Shown one piece after another: positions 1 to 9,166 of a stretch of DNA of 50,885 nucleotides. Both the position numbers and the translations under genes were made by a program. Under the pieces are notes generated by a model. That model did not search any database. It worked only from the letters and a program-made list of their open reading frames with translations, and was not told where the DNA came from. How positions within the stretch are numbered: the stretch's first letter is position 1; every line of letters begins with the position of its first letter. This stretch comes from Chitinophagales bacterium (GTDB lineage: Bacteria; Bacteroidota; Bacteroidia; Chitinophagales; CAIOSU01): contig JBBDNB010000055.1 in the NCBI GenBank assembly GCA_040877935.1, positions 1-50,885 on the forward strand. The letters are read 5' to 3'.

Positions 1-94
1 GTCATTGAAAAATTAATGGGATCTTAGATTTATGGTGCTTTTCGACCAGACACTATTTACCATTAGCGTAATAATTCCCCATCCATTTTTCAAA

Positions 95-654
95 ATGACC
101 TCATTGAATATTCAGACTAAAAGGCTTTACATCAGAAATCTTAAAATAGAAGATCTGGAAAATTCCATTTTTACCGATCAAACCCTGCAATATGCAAGCA
201 TCAGGGGTTTGATGTAATGAATATGGAACAGGCAATGGGCTTTGTCAAAATACATTCAAACAAAAAATTCGGAAAGGCGGGTGAGTGGGTGCAGTATGGA
301 ATTGAAAACAGGGAAACAAAAAAAATCATTGGCGACTGTGCGATTAAGATCAAGCAATCAGACATTAGAATAGCGGAAATTGGAATTACAATTTCCCACA
401 CTGAACAGCGGAAGGGCTATGCTAAACAGGTCATGATTGGCATTCTGGATTTTTTATTTAGCATTGAGGATTTCCACCGGGTTGCCGAAAGAGTGGATGT
501 TAAAAATACAGCATCCATAAAACTGCTGGAAAGCATTGGTTTTAGAAAGGAAGGGCATTTTATAGAAAACATCTTTTTCAACGGAAAATGGGGTAGTGAA
601 TTTCAATACGCTATGCTGAGAAGGGAATGGGAGAGTAAAATAAAATTGTTGTAA
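95..654 (+). pseudogene. GNAT-family (RimJ/RimL-like) N-acetyltransferase, frameshifted
   Basis: Two adjacent reading frames together make one GNAT acetyltransferase of normal length (about 185 aa). The first part starts at ATG 95 with the family's usual opening (IQTKRLYIRNL, then a helix to YASIRG). The second continues as GFDVMNMEQAMGFV and holds the acetyl-CoA region (AEIGITISHTEQRKGYAKQVM) and the C-terminal VKNTASIKLLESIGFRKEG motif typical of RimJ/RimL proteins. The frame breaks inside the G4 run at 204-207; one more G would restore a continuous protein. Such enzymes acetylate the N-terminal amine of proteins or small amines; the substrate cannot be told here. It is either a recent pseudogene or a sequencing error. 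The gene converges on the next one with 2 nt between the stops. Confidence 0.75.
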
Positions 655-656
655 CC

Positions 657-1154
657 CTACTTCCTAAACATTTTAGGATAAATAAAGAAATCAATCTGTG
701 CGCTATTCTCCCTGATCTGTCCCCATTGCTCTACATTGAAGGAAAGGGCAACAACACCTGAGGTGGGCACTTTATCAAAGCTCCTGTTGCTCAATAATTC
801 ACAGATATAGCTCAGTGTAGGTTCATGTCCAAACAGCATGGTACTATTTACTTCATTAGGCAAACCAAGAATCAAGGTTTTCATTTCATCAACCGAACTG
901 GCATAAATTCCCGACAGCGTTTTAACTTCAGATTTTGAAAAACCGAGTTCTTCTGCAAAAATTTCGGCTGTAGTGAAAGCTCTTTTTGCAGGGCTACTGA
1001 CCCAGTGTTCGGGGAAAATATTCTTTGCTTTAAGATGCCGTGCCATAATAATGGCATCTTCTGTCCCGCTTTTTTTCAGCGGGCGCTCAAAATCTCTCAA
1101 TGCTCTGTATTTCCAACTTGACTTTGCATGTCGAACTAAGTAGAGTTTTTTCAT
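657..1154 (-). CDS. SixA-like histidine phosphatase
   Basis: A 165-aa cytoplasmic protein of the histidine phosphatase (phosphoglycerate mutase-like) superfamily. The catalytic RHA motif is at residues 8-10 of the start LYLVRHAKSSW, and the second conserved His is in MLFGHEPTLSYI. The short length and the lack of other domains match the SixA branch, which removes phosphate from phosphohistidine residues; the natural target is unknown. It ends 2 nt from the GNAT gene on the other strand and has its own upstream region facing phoH. Family assignment is firm; the SixA-type role is inferred from length and similarity. Confidence 0.8.
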   Translation of the reverse strand: MKKLYLVRHAKSSWKYRALRDFERPLKKSGTEDAIIMARHLKAKNIFPEHWVSSPAKRAFTTAEIFAEELGFSKSEVKTLSGIYASSVDEMKTLILGLPNEVNSTMLFGHEPTLSYICELLSNRSFDKVPTSGVVALSFNVEQWGQIRENSAQIDFFIYPKMFRK

Positions 1155-1467
1155 AGCTGCTGATATTTATTCACCTTATGCAATTGTTTTATTGATGCCT
1201 TTAAAATATAAACCACAGAGCAATAATATTGTTTTATCTCAGCTTATCTCAAATTAAAATAGCAGTATAAAACAATGTTTTTTTAAAAATTGTTGTTACT
1301 ATTTTGTTAATAAATCAAATTTATTCACAGAAAAAAATGTGTAGCTTTTACTCGATAATCGAGATTTGAATGCTCCGAGGCTTGCCTCGTAATCAAAAGT
1401 ATTTTTTCCAAATAAATGACTCGTGGGCTTGCCCCGAGGTTGTTTACTTTTAAATCAAAATTTGAAA
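1155..1467. other. Intergenic spacer with three short hairpins
   Basis: About 310 AT-rich bases between the divergent sixA-like and phoH genes. The first 190 bases show nothing I recognise. The right end holds three inverted repeats: CTCGATAATCGAG at 1351-1363, CGAGGCTTGCCTCG at 1376-1389, and the imperfect CTCGTGGGCTTGCCCCGAG at 1420-1438. The last two share the GGCTTGCC core and look like related copies of a small dispersed hairpin element. They lie in the leader of phoH, so they could also affect its mRNA. Confidence 0.5.
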
Positions 1468-2802
1468 ATGCCAGAACAACAAAAAGCAAAAAAGATATTT
1501 GTAATAGATACTTCCGTAATACTCTACAACCACACTTCTATACTTTCTTTTGCCGACAATGACGTAGCCATTCCCATCACAGTACTGGAAGAATTAGACA
1601 ATTTCAAAAAGGGCAATGAGATCAAAAATTTTGAAGCGCGTGAATTCATCAGAACGCTTGACAAGCTATCGGGAGAATATACCATCACGAATTGGACGCC
1701 CCTGAATGGGGGAGGTAAAGGTAAATTCAAAGTGATTTTGAACGAAACCGGAAAGACGGATTCCGACCTTGTTTTTGGGGGCAAAAAAGCGGACCATAAA
1801 ATTCTGAACGCAGCACTTAAACTGGCGGAAGAGGAAAAAGACAAGAAGGTGATTCTGGTTAGCAAGGATATTAATTTGCGATTGAAAGCTAAAGCTCTAA
1901 ACCTTACTGCTGAAGATTTTGAAACCGGCAAAGTAAAAAATATTGATGAGCTTTTTAAAGGCAAAAGCACGATAGATGATGTCGATCCGGAGGTGATCAG
2001 CGCCATATATAAAGATGGCTTTTGTGCTTACAAAGCACTTTTTAGTGAGGAGCCCATTGCCAATCACTATTATATCTTGAAAAACGAGAAAAAATCAGTG
2101 CTGGCCTATTACAATCCCTCTACTGAAATGCTGGAACGCATAGAAAAACGCTATGCCTATCACATCAAACCTAGAAATGCTGAGCAGGTATTTGCCTTAC
2201 ATTCTCTATTCCATCCCGATGTAAAAGTAGTAACACTTCAGGGTGTCTCAGGAACCGGGAAGACCTTGCTGGCGCTATCTGCTGCGCTGGAGCAGGCCAA
2301 GCAATTCAGCCAGATTTTTCTGGCACGACCCATCGTTCCCCTCAGCAATAAAGACATTGGTTATCTTCCGGGAGATATTAAATCCAAGATCAATCCCTAT
2401 ATGGAGCCCATGTGGGACAATCTGAAATTTATAAAAGGACAGTTCAAAGAAACGGAGCGCTCTTATAAAAAAATAGAGTCGATGCTGGAAAGAGAGAAAT
2501 TGCTGATTACCCCACTGGCCTATATTCGAGGACGAAGCATTTCAAATGTTTATTTTATAGTGGATGAAGCGCAGAACTTAACGCCCCACGAAATCAAAAC
2601 CATTATTACCCGTGCCGGTGATGATACCAAAATAGTTTTTACCGGAGACATCAATCAGATAGATACGCCCTATCTCGATTCGCAGAGCAATGGTCTTTCC
2701 TACCTGATAGATAAATTCAAAGGCCAGGATATATACTCACATATCAATCTGGAAAAAGGAGAGCGCTCAGACCTGGCGAATTTAGCCAATCAGTTGTTAT
2801 AG
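1468..2802 (+). CDS. PIN-domain PhoH family ATPase
   Basis: An N-terminal PIN nuclease domain (KIFVIDTSVILYN, first acidic residue near position 14) is followed by a PhoH-type P-loop ATPase with Walker A GVSGTGKT near residue 259 and Walker B VYFIVDEAQN. PIN-PhoH proteins (PhoH2 family) are thought to act in RNA processing as ATP-driven helicase/nucleases; some sit in toxin-antitoxin loci, but no partner is seen here. The start is set at ATG 1468 (MPEQQKAKK), giving 444 aa; an in-frame ATG 45 nt upstream falls inside a hairpin repeat and would add residues unlike the family. The gene stands alone. Confidence 0.9.
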   Translation: MPEQQKAKKIFVIDTSVILYNHTSILSFADNDVAIPITVLEELDNFKKGNEIKNFEAREFIRTLDKLSGEYTITNWTPLNGGGKGKFKVILNETGKTDSDLVFGGKKADHKILNAALKLAEEEKDKKVILVSKDINLRLKAKALNLTAEDFETGKVKNIDELFKGKSTIDDVDPEVISAIYKDGFCAYKALFSEEPIANHYYILKNEKKSVLAYYNPSTEMLERIEKRYAYHIKPRNAEQVFALHSLFHPDVKVVTLQGVSGTGKTLLALSAALEQAKQFSQIFLARPIVPLSNKDIGYLPGDIKSKINPYMEPMWDNLKFIKGQFKETERSYKKIESMLEREKLLITPLAYIRGRSISNVYFIVDEAQNLTPHEIKTIITRAGDDTKIVFTGDINQIDTPYLDSQSNGLSYLIDKFKGQDIYSHINLEKGERSDLANLANQLL

Positions 2803-3025
2803 AAAAAACTTCTTTTTTAAGCCCCTGTATTTCAGATTTTTTCTCTTATCAATAAATAGGATGTAGCTATTATTGGTTATTTGTGTTGAAATTTTGAAAA
2901 TTCCCCACTAATTATTAGTATTTTTTTATCAATTGTTGTAATATTAAGTACTAAGACCACTTGATTTTTAGTCAATTGTGATTGCCTCAAGCATAAGTTT
3001 AATTCAATTTAAACCTTAAAACATC

Positions 3026-5500
3026 ATGGAACAGTTTTTTTACGGGATACTTCCTCAATTCATCGGTCCTGCCATTGCCGGGATCGTTCTTGTATTTTTA
3101 GCTTTGGCCTACAAAGGAGCTGCACTTTGGCTCTGGACTATTTTTGCAGCGGCTTTTCTCTGGGGCTTTGGAGCTCCGGTATGGCTTTGGGCTGTTTTTG
3201 GAGCATTTGCTGTATTATTCAATGTTCCACCATTGCGGCAAAATCTAGTTTCTGCACCAACAATGGCATTTCTGAATAAACTCGGATTCCTACCAACTAT
3301 TTCAGATACAGAAAGAATTGCCCTGGATGCCGGAACAGTCTGGATCGATGGCGACTTTTTCTCGGGCAAGCCCGATTTCAAAAAAATCTTAGAGGAATCC
3401 TATCCTGAATTGTCAGAAGATGAAAAAGCCTTTATGAATGGCCCGGTTGAAGAACTGTGTAAAATGGCCAATGACCACCAAATCCATAAGGATGGCGATC
3501 TGCCAGCCGAAATATGGGACTATATTAAAAAAGAACGCTTTTTTGGTATGACCATTCCAAAAGAATATGAAGGACACGGATTTTCAGCCAGTGGTATGAA
3601 TGCCATTACTGCAAAAATCGGCACAAGGTCTGCACCGCTATGTGTGGATGTAATGGTGCCCAACTCTTTAGGACCTGGCGAATTGCTGACACATTACGGC
3701 ACACCGAAACAAAAAGAATATTATTTGCCTCGCCTGGCGAAAGGAGAGGAAATCCCCTGTTTTGCGTTGACAGAACCCAATGCCGGTTCAGATGCTGCTT
3801 CAATATCCTCTCACGGTGTAGTCTTTAAGGGCGATGATGGCAAACTGTACATGAAATTAAACTGGAACAAGCGTTACATCACTCTGGCAGCAATTTCAAC
3901 CTTGCTTGGGTTGGCTTTTCAGTTAAGAGACCCGGAAAACCTGTTGGGAAAAGGTAAATTTCCCGGCATTACCTGCGCTTTGATTCCAACGAATTTGCCC
4001 GGAGTGGTTTTGGGAAAAAGACACGATCCACTGGGTGTTCCTTTTATCAATTCGCCAACAGAAGGACATGATGTGGTTGTTTCCGTTGATCAGATCATAG
4101 GTGGGCCTGAGCAGGCCGGCAATGGTTGGAGAATGTTGATGGAAACACTGGCCGGTGGAAGGGGCATATTTTTACCCGCGATGGGTCGTGCAGCCGGTAA
4201 AATGCTCGGTTTGGCAGGAGGTGCTTATGCTGGTGTCAGACAGCAATTCGGCCTGGAAATTGGAAAGTTTGAGGGCATTGAGGAAATACTTGCAAAAATC
4301 GGAGGCCTGGGTTATGTGCTTGAGGGCATGAACAGGTTTACCTGCGGTGCTTTGGACAAGGGCAAAAAACCGGCAGTAATTTCTGCACTGGCCAAATATT
4401 GGGCAACTGAACTCAATCGTACTTTGGTTAATGATGCGATGGATATGGTGGGAGGTGCAGGAATTATTATGGGGCCTAAGAATTTGCTGGGCAATTCATA
4501 CATTGCCCTTCCGGTAGGCATTACAGTTGAAGGCTCCAATATTGTAACGCGCTCCCTGATCATTTACGGACAGGGCTTGATTAGATGTCACCCCTATGCG
4601 GTGAAGGAAATGGAAGCCATTATGAACAATGATGCGAAAGCTTTTGACAAAGCCTTTTGGGGACATACAGGAATGATCCTTAGCACTAAGGTGCGTTCTT
4701 TATTATTGAGTTTGACTCGGGGTTGGTTGGCAGGTTCACCTGTTAGCGGTCCTACGGCCAAATACTACAGAAGATTGTCCTGGACTTCTGCCACTTTCGC
4801 ATTTTTATCCAATATTGCATTGATTATGCTGGGCGGTGAACTGAAAAGAAAGGAAAAGTTATCTGGAAAATTTGCCGATATACTTTCCTGGCAATACCTG
4901 GCGATCTGTGCCCTGAGACGCTACGAAGCAGGCGGCAGAAAGAAAGAAGAGCTGCCTTTTGTACAATGGGCCTGTGAATATGCCCTGGCAAAAATCCAAT
5001 TGGCCTTTGATGGGATATACAGCAATTTCCCTGTTCCGCTAATAGGCAGTGTTTTTGCCGGTCCGGTTGCACTGTGGTCGAGATTGAACCCGATTGGCAC
5101 CATGCCTTCCGACAAACTGGGACATAAAGTAGCCAAAACACTATTAAGCCCAGGCCCCTACAGGGATAGCCTGAAAGACGGCTGTTTTGTACCGACCGAC
5201 AGCGAGGAGCAATTTGCCAAACTTGAAAAAGCCTTCGCTTTGGTAGATGAGAGCAAAGGTGTTTATGGTAAAATAAGGAAAGCCATAAAAAGCAAGCAAC
5301 TCAAAAAGGCCAAAGGAAAAATATTGCTGAAAAATGCTTTAGAAGCTGAAGTCATTACGCAGGAGGAATATGAACTGGTATTAAAAACCGAACGGCTGCG
5401 CGATGAAGTTGTACAGGTGGATTCCTTTAGCCTGGAGGAAATGCCCGTGAATATTGAGGTGGTTACAGCGCCTTCAAAAGATACGTCTGTTGCTACTTAG
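3026..5500 (+). CDS. fadE: FadE-type acyl-CoA dehydrogenase
   Basis: At 824 aa it is close to the length of E. coli FadE. The first 75 residues are strongly hydrophobic and should hold two or three membrane helices. The acyl-CoA dehydrogenase core follows, with the flavin/substrate signature FALTEPNAGSDAAS and ETLAGGRGIFLPA, then a long C-terminal region typical of FadE (DUF1974). It catalyses the first, FAD-dependent step of fatty acid beta-oxidation, probably at the inner membrane. No other fatty acid oxidation gene is adjacent; a short soluble acyl-CoA dehydrogenase lies at 36.9-38.0 kb. The frame is complete. Confidence 0.9.
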   Translation: MEQFFYGILPQFIGPAIAGIVLVFLALAYKGAALWLWTIFAAAFLWGFGAPVWLWAVFGAFAVLFNVPPLRQNLVSAPTMAFLNKLGFLPTISDTERIALDAGTVWIDGDFFSGKPDFKKILEESYPELSEDEKAFMNGPVEELCKMANDHQIHKDGDLPAEIWDYIKKERFFGMTIPKEYEGHGFSASGMNAITAKIGTRSAPLCVDVMVPNSLGPGELLTHYGTPKQKEYYLPRLAKGEEIPCFALTEPNAGSDAASISSHGVVFKGDDGKLYMKLNWNKRYITLAAISTLLGLAFQLRDPENLLGKGKFPGITCALIPTNLPGVVLGKRHDPLGVPFINSPTEGHDVVVSVDQIIGGPEQAGNGWRMLMETLAGGRGIFLPAMGRAAGKMLGLAGGAYAGVRQQFGLEIGKFEGIEEILAKIGGLGYVLEGMNRFTCGALDKGKKPAVISALAKYWATELNRTLVNDAMDMVGGAGIIMGPKNLLGNSYIALPVGITVEGSNIVTRSLIIYGQGLIRCHPYAVKEMEAIMNNDAKAFDKAFWGHTGMILSTKVRSLLLSLTRGWLAGSPVSGPTAKYYRRLSWTSATFAFLSNIALIMLGGELKRKEKLSGKFADILSWQYLAICALRRYEAGGRKKEELPFVQWACEYALAKIQLAFDGIYSNFPVPLIGSVFAGPVALWSRLNPIGTMPSDKLGHKVAKTLLSPGPYRDSLKDGCFVPTDSEEQFAKLEKAFALVDESKGVYGKIRKAIKSKQLKKAKGKILLKNALEAEVITQEEYELVLKTERLRDEVVQVDSFSLEEMPVNIEVVTAPSKDTSVAT

Positions 5501-5622
5501 TACCTTATAATTTAACTTCTACCATTTTTTGGCAGAATATTAATATTCTTCATGTCACGTGAAAAGCCTTGTAAACATTGGTCGTCCAAAAGTAAATTAT
5601 TTATCCAAATTTAAATTTCAGA

Positions 5623-5668
5623 TCTGTCGGGGTAGCCACAAGGCATGCCTTGTGGCTACCCCGACAGA
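5623..5668. repeat. 46-nt perfect palindrome (copy 1)
   Basis: Every base from 5623 to 5668 pairs with its mirror around the centre GGCA|TGCC. The inner 28 nt (5632-5659, starting GTAGCCACAAGGC) are identical to 35859-35886. In RNA it would form a very stable hairpin. It lies about 120 nt after the fadE stop and 33 nt after the stop of the minus-strand mini-ORF, so it may act as a two-way terminator, but its reuse elsewhere suggests a dispersed repeat. Confidence 0.85.
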
Positions 5669-5701
5669 ATCTCTAGGCTATCTATGGGTCCAAGCGGTTT
5701 T

Positions 5702-5878
5702 TTAATTCAGGCCTTCTTTCAAATTCGGAAACACCTTCCCTGTTTTTTGCAATAGATATTCCCCATAAGTCCCATCAAAAGAATGTACATTTTCTTTGTC
5801 CCAAAGCTGATGAAAATCATCTTGTGCGAGATTGTAGTTGACAATTCTTTTGATTTCACCTCTTTGGTTCTGGCTCAT
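5702..5878 (-). CDS. Small hypothetical protein (58 aa)
   Basis: A 58-codon frame opens with MSQNQRGEIKRIVNYNLAQ and ends KVFPNLKEGLN. It is hydrophilic, with mixed charge and aromatic residues (FHQLWDKENVHSF), and has protein-like composition. I do not recognise it. Its first 13 or so codons recur, almost identical in DNA, at 35792-35830 next to the second palindrome copy, where the rest is missing and the ATG is changed. That the copies keep the same reading frame supports real coding origin. It could be a complete small gene or the C-terminal remnant of a larger lost gene. Confidence 0.35.
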   Translation of the reverse strand: MSQNQRGEIKRIVNYNLAQDDFHQLWDKENVHSFDGTYGEYLLQKTGKVFPNLKEGLN

Positions 5879-5976
5879 CCAGGTTAGGTTTTATGTTTGC
5901 TAATATTGTCACCCAACAATAAATAGTGGTTTGATAGCTACTTTTAGCCTTTACTGCATCTATGCAAAAGAAGTCT

Positions 5977-5984
5977 TAATTTTG
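5977..5984 (+). promoter_or_regulatory. Bacteroidota -7 box upstream of udk
   Basis: TAATTTTG fits the phylum's TAnnTTTG -7 element and is followed by CA, 19 nt before the udk start codon. No clear -33 TTTG is seen at the usual spacing. Confidence 0.45.
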
Positions 5985-6003
5985 CAGCAAGCCAGTAAAT
6001 TAA

Positions 6004-6621
6004 ATGAACCAAAAACCATACATAGTTGGTGTAGCAGGGGGGAGTGCCTCGGGCAAAACTTCTTTTTTAAAAGTATTGAAAAAGAGAATGCCCGAGGGCA
6101 GTGTCAGTATAGTGTCGCAAGACAATTACTACAAGCCCTTTGATACCCAGGAAAAAGATGAAAACGGGGAAGTGAATTTCGACCTTCCCACTGCCATTTG
6201 CAGAGAGAGTTTCCACCGCGATTTGCAAGCGTTAATGGCCGGTAATACTGTGCGCGTAAAAGAATATACTTTCAATAATTCTGCTAAAATTTCGGGAGAA
6301 ATAGAATTGGCCCCTGCACCTGTCATTGTTATGGAAGGACTCTTTATTTTTCATTACAATGAAATTCGCAGTTTTCTCGATCTAAAAGTATATATTGATG
6401 CCAAAGAAGACATCAAACTGAAAAGAAGGATATTGCGCGATGCCACAGAAAGAGGTTATGCGGAAAACACTGTGCGCTATCAATGGGATCAGCATGTGGT
6501 GCCTTCTTATAAAAAATTTCTACGTCCATACCGCGACAATTCAGACATCATTATCACGAATAATGTTCGGTTTGATAAAGGGCTGGATGTATTGATCAGT
6601 CATTTAAACACTAAAATTTAA
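6004..6621 (+). CDS. udk: Uridine kinase
   Basis: A 205-aa P-loop kinase with Walker A GGSASGKTS near residues 12-20, the uridine kinase signature SQDNYYKPFD near residue 40, and the lid and specificity region KRRILRDATERGYAENTVRYQW. It phosphorylates uridine and cytidine to UMP and CMP with ATP or GTP (pyrimidine salvage, cytoplasm). Length and motifs are normal. The DUF349 gene follows after 14 nt on the same strand and is probably co-transcribed. Confidence 0.92.
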   Translation: MNQKPYIVGVAGGSASGKTSFLKVLKKRMPEGSVSIVSQDNYYKPFDTQEKDENGEVNFDLPTAICRESFHRDLQALMAGNTVRVKEYTFNNSAKISGEIELAPAPVIVMEGLFIFHYNEIRSFLDLKVYIDAKEDIKLKRRILRDATERGYAENTVRYQWDQHVVPSYKKFLRPYRDNSDIIITNNVRFDKGLDVLISHLNTKI

Positions 6622-6635
6622 TTCTTCCTTCTGTT

Positions 6636-8396
6636 ATGAGTAAGCAGGAAATCGTATTGCAATTAGAAGAAACCATTAAGGAAAACGAAGTACAGAAAGT
6701 GCTCGATAAAGTGCGCGTGCTCGAAAAAGAATTTGAGGAAGCCCGCGAGCAAAAAAACAAAGTTGCGCTCAAAGCTTTTTTGGAGGATGAAAACAACCAT
6801 GAGTCGGATTTCGTGGCGCCCAAAGATTCAGCAGACTTTCGTTTTAAAGAGCTTATCAATATTTTTAATGACAAATACGCTGCCTATAAAAAGCAACACA
6901 GCGAAGAACTCAAGGCCAATTACGAGCTGAAAAAAGAGCTTTTGGCGGATTTGAAAAACCTCATAGAAAATGAGGAAACAATAGCCAAAGCCTTTGACAA
7001 ATTTGAAGCCATAAAAGAAAAATGGCGCAATACCGGGGCTGTGCCCAAGCACCTCTACAGTGAATTGCAAAACGAATGGGTGCACCATAATGATCTGTTT
7101 TACTATACGGTAAACATCTACAAAGACCTGAAAAAGCTTGACCTGGATAAAAACCTTGAAGCCAAGCAAAAGGTAGTGGAAAAAATCAATCATCTGAAAG
7201 ATGAAAAATCCATCAAACAGTGCGAGCATTTCGTAAAGCAGTTTCAGGAAGAATGGAGCGAGATCGGGCCTGTTCCGCACGAGAAATGGGAAGCGCTTCG
7301 GGCGACTTACAAAGAAGCACTGGATGCGGTTTACCAAAGAATAAAAGAACATTACAAAAAGGTAAAAGAAGAACAAAAGACCAATCAGGAAGCCAAAGAG
7401 AAAGTAATTGAAACCATCAGAAATATTGATGTCGATGTGCTGGATCATCCCAAAAAGTGGCAAGAGGCTACAAAGCAGGTTTTAGACCAGCAAAAGGAAT
7501 GGAAAGGCATTGGCTTTAGTCCGAGAAAAAAGCGCGAAGTTCTTTTTCAGGATTATCGCGAGGCATGCGATCGCTTTTTCAATGCCAAACAAGCCTATTA
7601 CGAAAAGCTGAAAGAAAAGCGCGAGAAAATTCGTGAGAAAAAAGAAGCGCTGCTCAAAGATTTGGAGCAGTGGAAAGACAGTACGGATTGGCGCAAAGCT
7701 ACGTTGGAAATTAAAAATATACAGGACCGCTGGAAGCAGATCGAGCCGCTTTCGCCCCGCGAAGAAAACCGCATGTGGAAGAAAATGAGAAGCACCTGCG
7801 ATTATTTCTTCGATAAGAAAAGAACTTTTTATGCCACAATGGACGACAGGCAGGAAGAAAATCTGAAAACTAAACAAGCACTGGTTGAAAAGATCAAAAA
7901 AACTGAGCTCAGTGGTGATAAAGAAAAAGACCTTCAGGAGCTAAAGAAAATTGCAGAAGAATGGACCAATATCGGGCCGGTTCCGAGAAAGGAAGTAGAA
8001 AATATTAATACAGCTTACAAGTCAGCTTTAGATGGTCTTTACAAAAATCTTTCGGTAGATGACAGTGAAAAAGAGGCCATTCAGTACCAAAACAGAATGG
8101 ATGCTTTTGTTGCAGCGGGAGAAGATACAGACCTACTCTTTAAAAAGGAAGAGCGTATTCTGAGCGATAAAGTTAAAGGCTTGAAAGATTCAATCATACA
8201 ATATGAAAACAACCTGAGTTTTTTCGGCCACAGCAAAGGCGCAGAAAAATTGCGCAAAGATGTGGAGCAAAGAGTGGAGCAATCGAAAAAGCGCCTGGAA
8301 GAATGGGAGCAAAAATTAAAACTGCTGCGCAAAAACAGAGACCTTTTTCACAAAGCAAAGGCTGAAAAAAAGGAGCAGGCAGATAAGGAAGCTTAA
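6636..8396 (+). CDS. DUF349 repeat coiled-coil protein
   Basis: A 586-aa, highly charged (Lys/Glu-rich) helical protein with no signal peptide. It carries several DUF349 units of about 75 residues, each with a W...G.VP pattern (KEKWRNTGAVPKHLY, QEEWSEIGPVPHEKW, QKEWKGIGFSPRKKR, QDRWKQIEPLSPREE, AEEWTNIGPVPRKEV) and a following FF/Y-rich helix. The C-terminal part is a long coiled coil. The molecular function of DUF349 proteins is not settled. It sits in a likely operon with udk and converges on the HTH gene with 12 nt between. Confidence 0.88.
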   Translation: MSKQEIVLQLEETIKENEVQKVLDKVRVLEKEFEEAREQKNKVALKAFLEDENNHESDFVAPKDSADFRFKELINIFNDKYAAYKKQHSEELKANYELKKELLADLKNLIENEETIAKAFDKFEAIKEKWRNTGAVPKHLYSELQNEWVHHNDLFYYTVNIYKDLKKLDLDKNLEAKQKVVEKINHLKDEKSIKQCEHFVKQFQEEWSEIGPVPHEKWEALRATYKEALDAVYQRIKEHYKKVKEEQKTNQEAKEKVIETIRNIDVDVLDHPKKWQEATKQVLDQQKEWKGIGFSPRKKREVLFQDYREACDRFFNAKQAYYEKLKEKREKIREKKEALLKDLEQWKDSTDWRKATLEIKNIQDRWKQIEPLSPREENRMWKKMRSTCDYFFDKKRTFYATMDDRQEENLKTKQALVEKIKKTELSGDKEKDLQELKKIAEEWTNIGPVPRKEVENINTAYKSALDGLYKNLSVDDSEKEAIQYQNRMDAFVAAGEDTDLLFKKEERILSDKVKGLKDSIIQYENNLSFFGHSKGAEKLRKDVEQRVEQSKKRLEEWEQKLKLLRKNRDLFHKAKAEKKEQADKEA

Positions 8397-8408
8397 ACCT
8401 TTGAAGGC

Positions 8409-8930
8409 TTATTCTATTTTCAGAGTAAATACCCTGCCAAGTCCCGCTTCTACTATTTTTCTGAAGGTAGAAAGCTCTACATCAGTTCTGTTGTTTTCAA
8501 GTCTTGAAATGTAAAACCTGGACGTGCCGCACCTCTCTGCCAATTGCTCTTGTGTCAAACCGGCTTTTATTCTTGCAGCTTTTATCAAGGTTCCGAATTT
8601 TTCAGAAGCAGAAGGCTCAACAGCTTTGCTCATCCTGTAAAGTTCGTCCGGACTCAATTCATAAGGGTGCATTTCTTCATTTCCATCTTCATTAATAAGT
8701 GATACTGGAATATTAGGCCAGGACAATGTATAATTCCTAAGCCTTACTTTTTTGAATTCTTTTTCCTTTAAAAGAGGGAATTCTATATCCCCTGATTTAA
8801 GCTTCCATTTTTTAAATATTTCCTTAAAATCAAGTACTCTATTCTCGCCATTATTGAACATACAGTAAACTTTGAAGCCTTCAATTTTCTGCACTTTAAT
8901 TATCCTCGGAATTATTGGTCTTTTTCTCAT
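8409..8930 (-). CDS. DUF2442-HTH (XRE) fusion, antitoxin-like regulator
   Basis: A 173-aa protein with two parts. Residues 1-90 form a DUF2442 domain (VYCMFNNGENRVLDFKEIF and a conserved LRNYTLSWPN region). Residues 110-173 form an XRE-type helix-turn-helix (IKAGLTQEQLAERCGTSRFYISRLENNRTD). DUF2442 genes are commonly paired with DUF4160 genes, as here: the ATG overlaps the upstream DUF4160 stop by 4 nt. Such pairs resemble toxin-antitoxin modules, with the HTH protein as DNA-binding repressor; this role is inferred. A near-perfect operator candidate lies over the promoter at 9167-9182. Confidence 0.85.
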   Translation of the reverse strand: MRKRPIIPRIIKVQKIEGFKVYCMFNNGENRVLDFKEIFKKWKLKSGDIEFPLLKEKEFKKVRLRNYTLSWPNIPVSLINEDGNEEMHPYELSPDELYRMSKAVEPSASEKFGTLIKAARIKAGLTQEQLAERCGTSRFYISRLENNRTDVELSTFRKIVEAGLGRVFTLKIE

Positions 8931-9160
8931 AAGTCTGGGTTTAATCGTTTAAAATTTTCAAGTAAAAAATCCTGCCTGTTTTTTGCCCAATTAATCACTT
9001 TGCCTCTTTTGGATTTGGGTAAACGCCCAGTATACCTTTTCAATGTTTTAATTTCAATCAGTTCTTCATGTTCTGCATATATTGCATGAAAATGTGGTGG
9101 TGGATGTTCTCTTGAATAAATGTCAATTTTTATTGAGTCAATAATTTTTATAGTAGGCAT
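8927..9160 (-). CDS. DUF4160 domain protein
   Basis: A small 77-aa protein with the DUF4160 hallmark YSREHPPPHFHAIYAEHEELIEI near the N-terminus, then a basic helix (RLPKSKRGKVINWAKNRQDFLLENF). It is the first gene of a two-gene operon with the DUF2442-HTH protein. The family has no confirmed biochemical activity; its constant pairing with DUF2442 suggests it is the effector or toxin-like partner. The start is fixed by ATG 9160, only 6 nt from the operator palindrome, implying a very short leader. Confidence 0.85.
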   Translation of the reverse strand: MPTIKIIDSIKIDIYSREHPPPHFHAIYAEHEELIEIKTLKRYTGRLPKSKRGKVINWAKNRQDFLLENFKRLNPDL

Positions 9161-9166
9161 AAATTA

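Larger units (their letters stand above)
5501..6003. other. 500-bp spacer with palindrome, AT box and mini-ORF
   Basis: The spacer between fadE and udk holds, in order: a short palindrome GAATATTAATATTC near 5537-5550, an AAATTTAAATTT box near 5607-5618, a 46-nt perfect palindrome (5623-5668), a 58-codon minus-strand ORF (5702-5878), and a -7 promoter box for udk. The box, palindrome and ORF start reappear as an inverted, shortened copy at 35.79-35.96 kb. Confidence 0.7.

Noticed and set aside
5931-6143. 70-aa plus-strand frame before udk
   Set aside because: It overlaps the udk start in another frame and contains its promoter; no family features.
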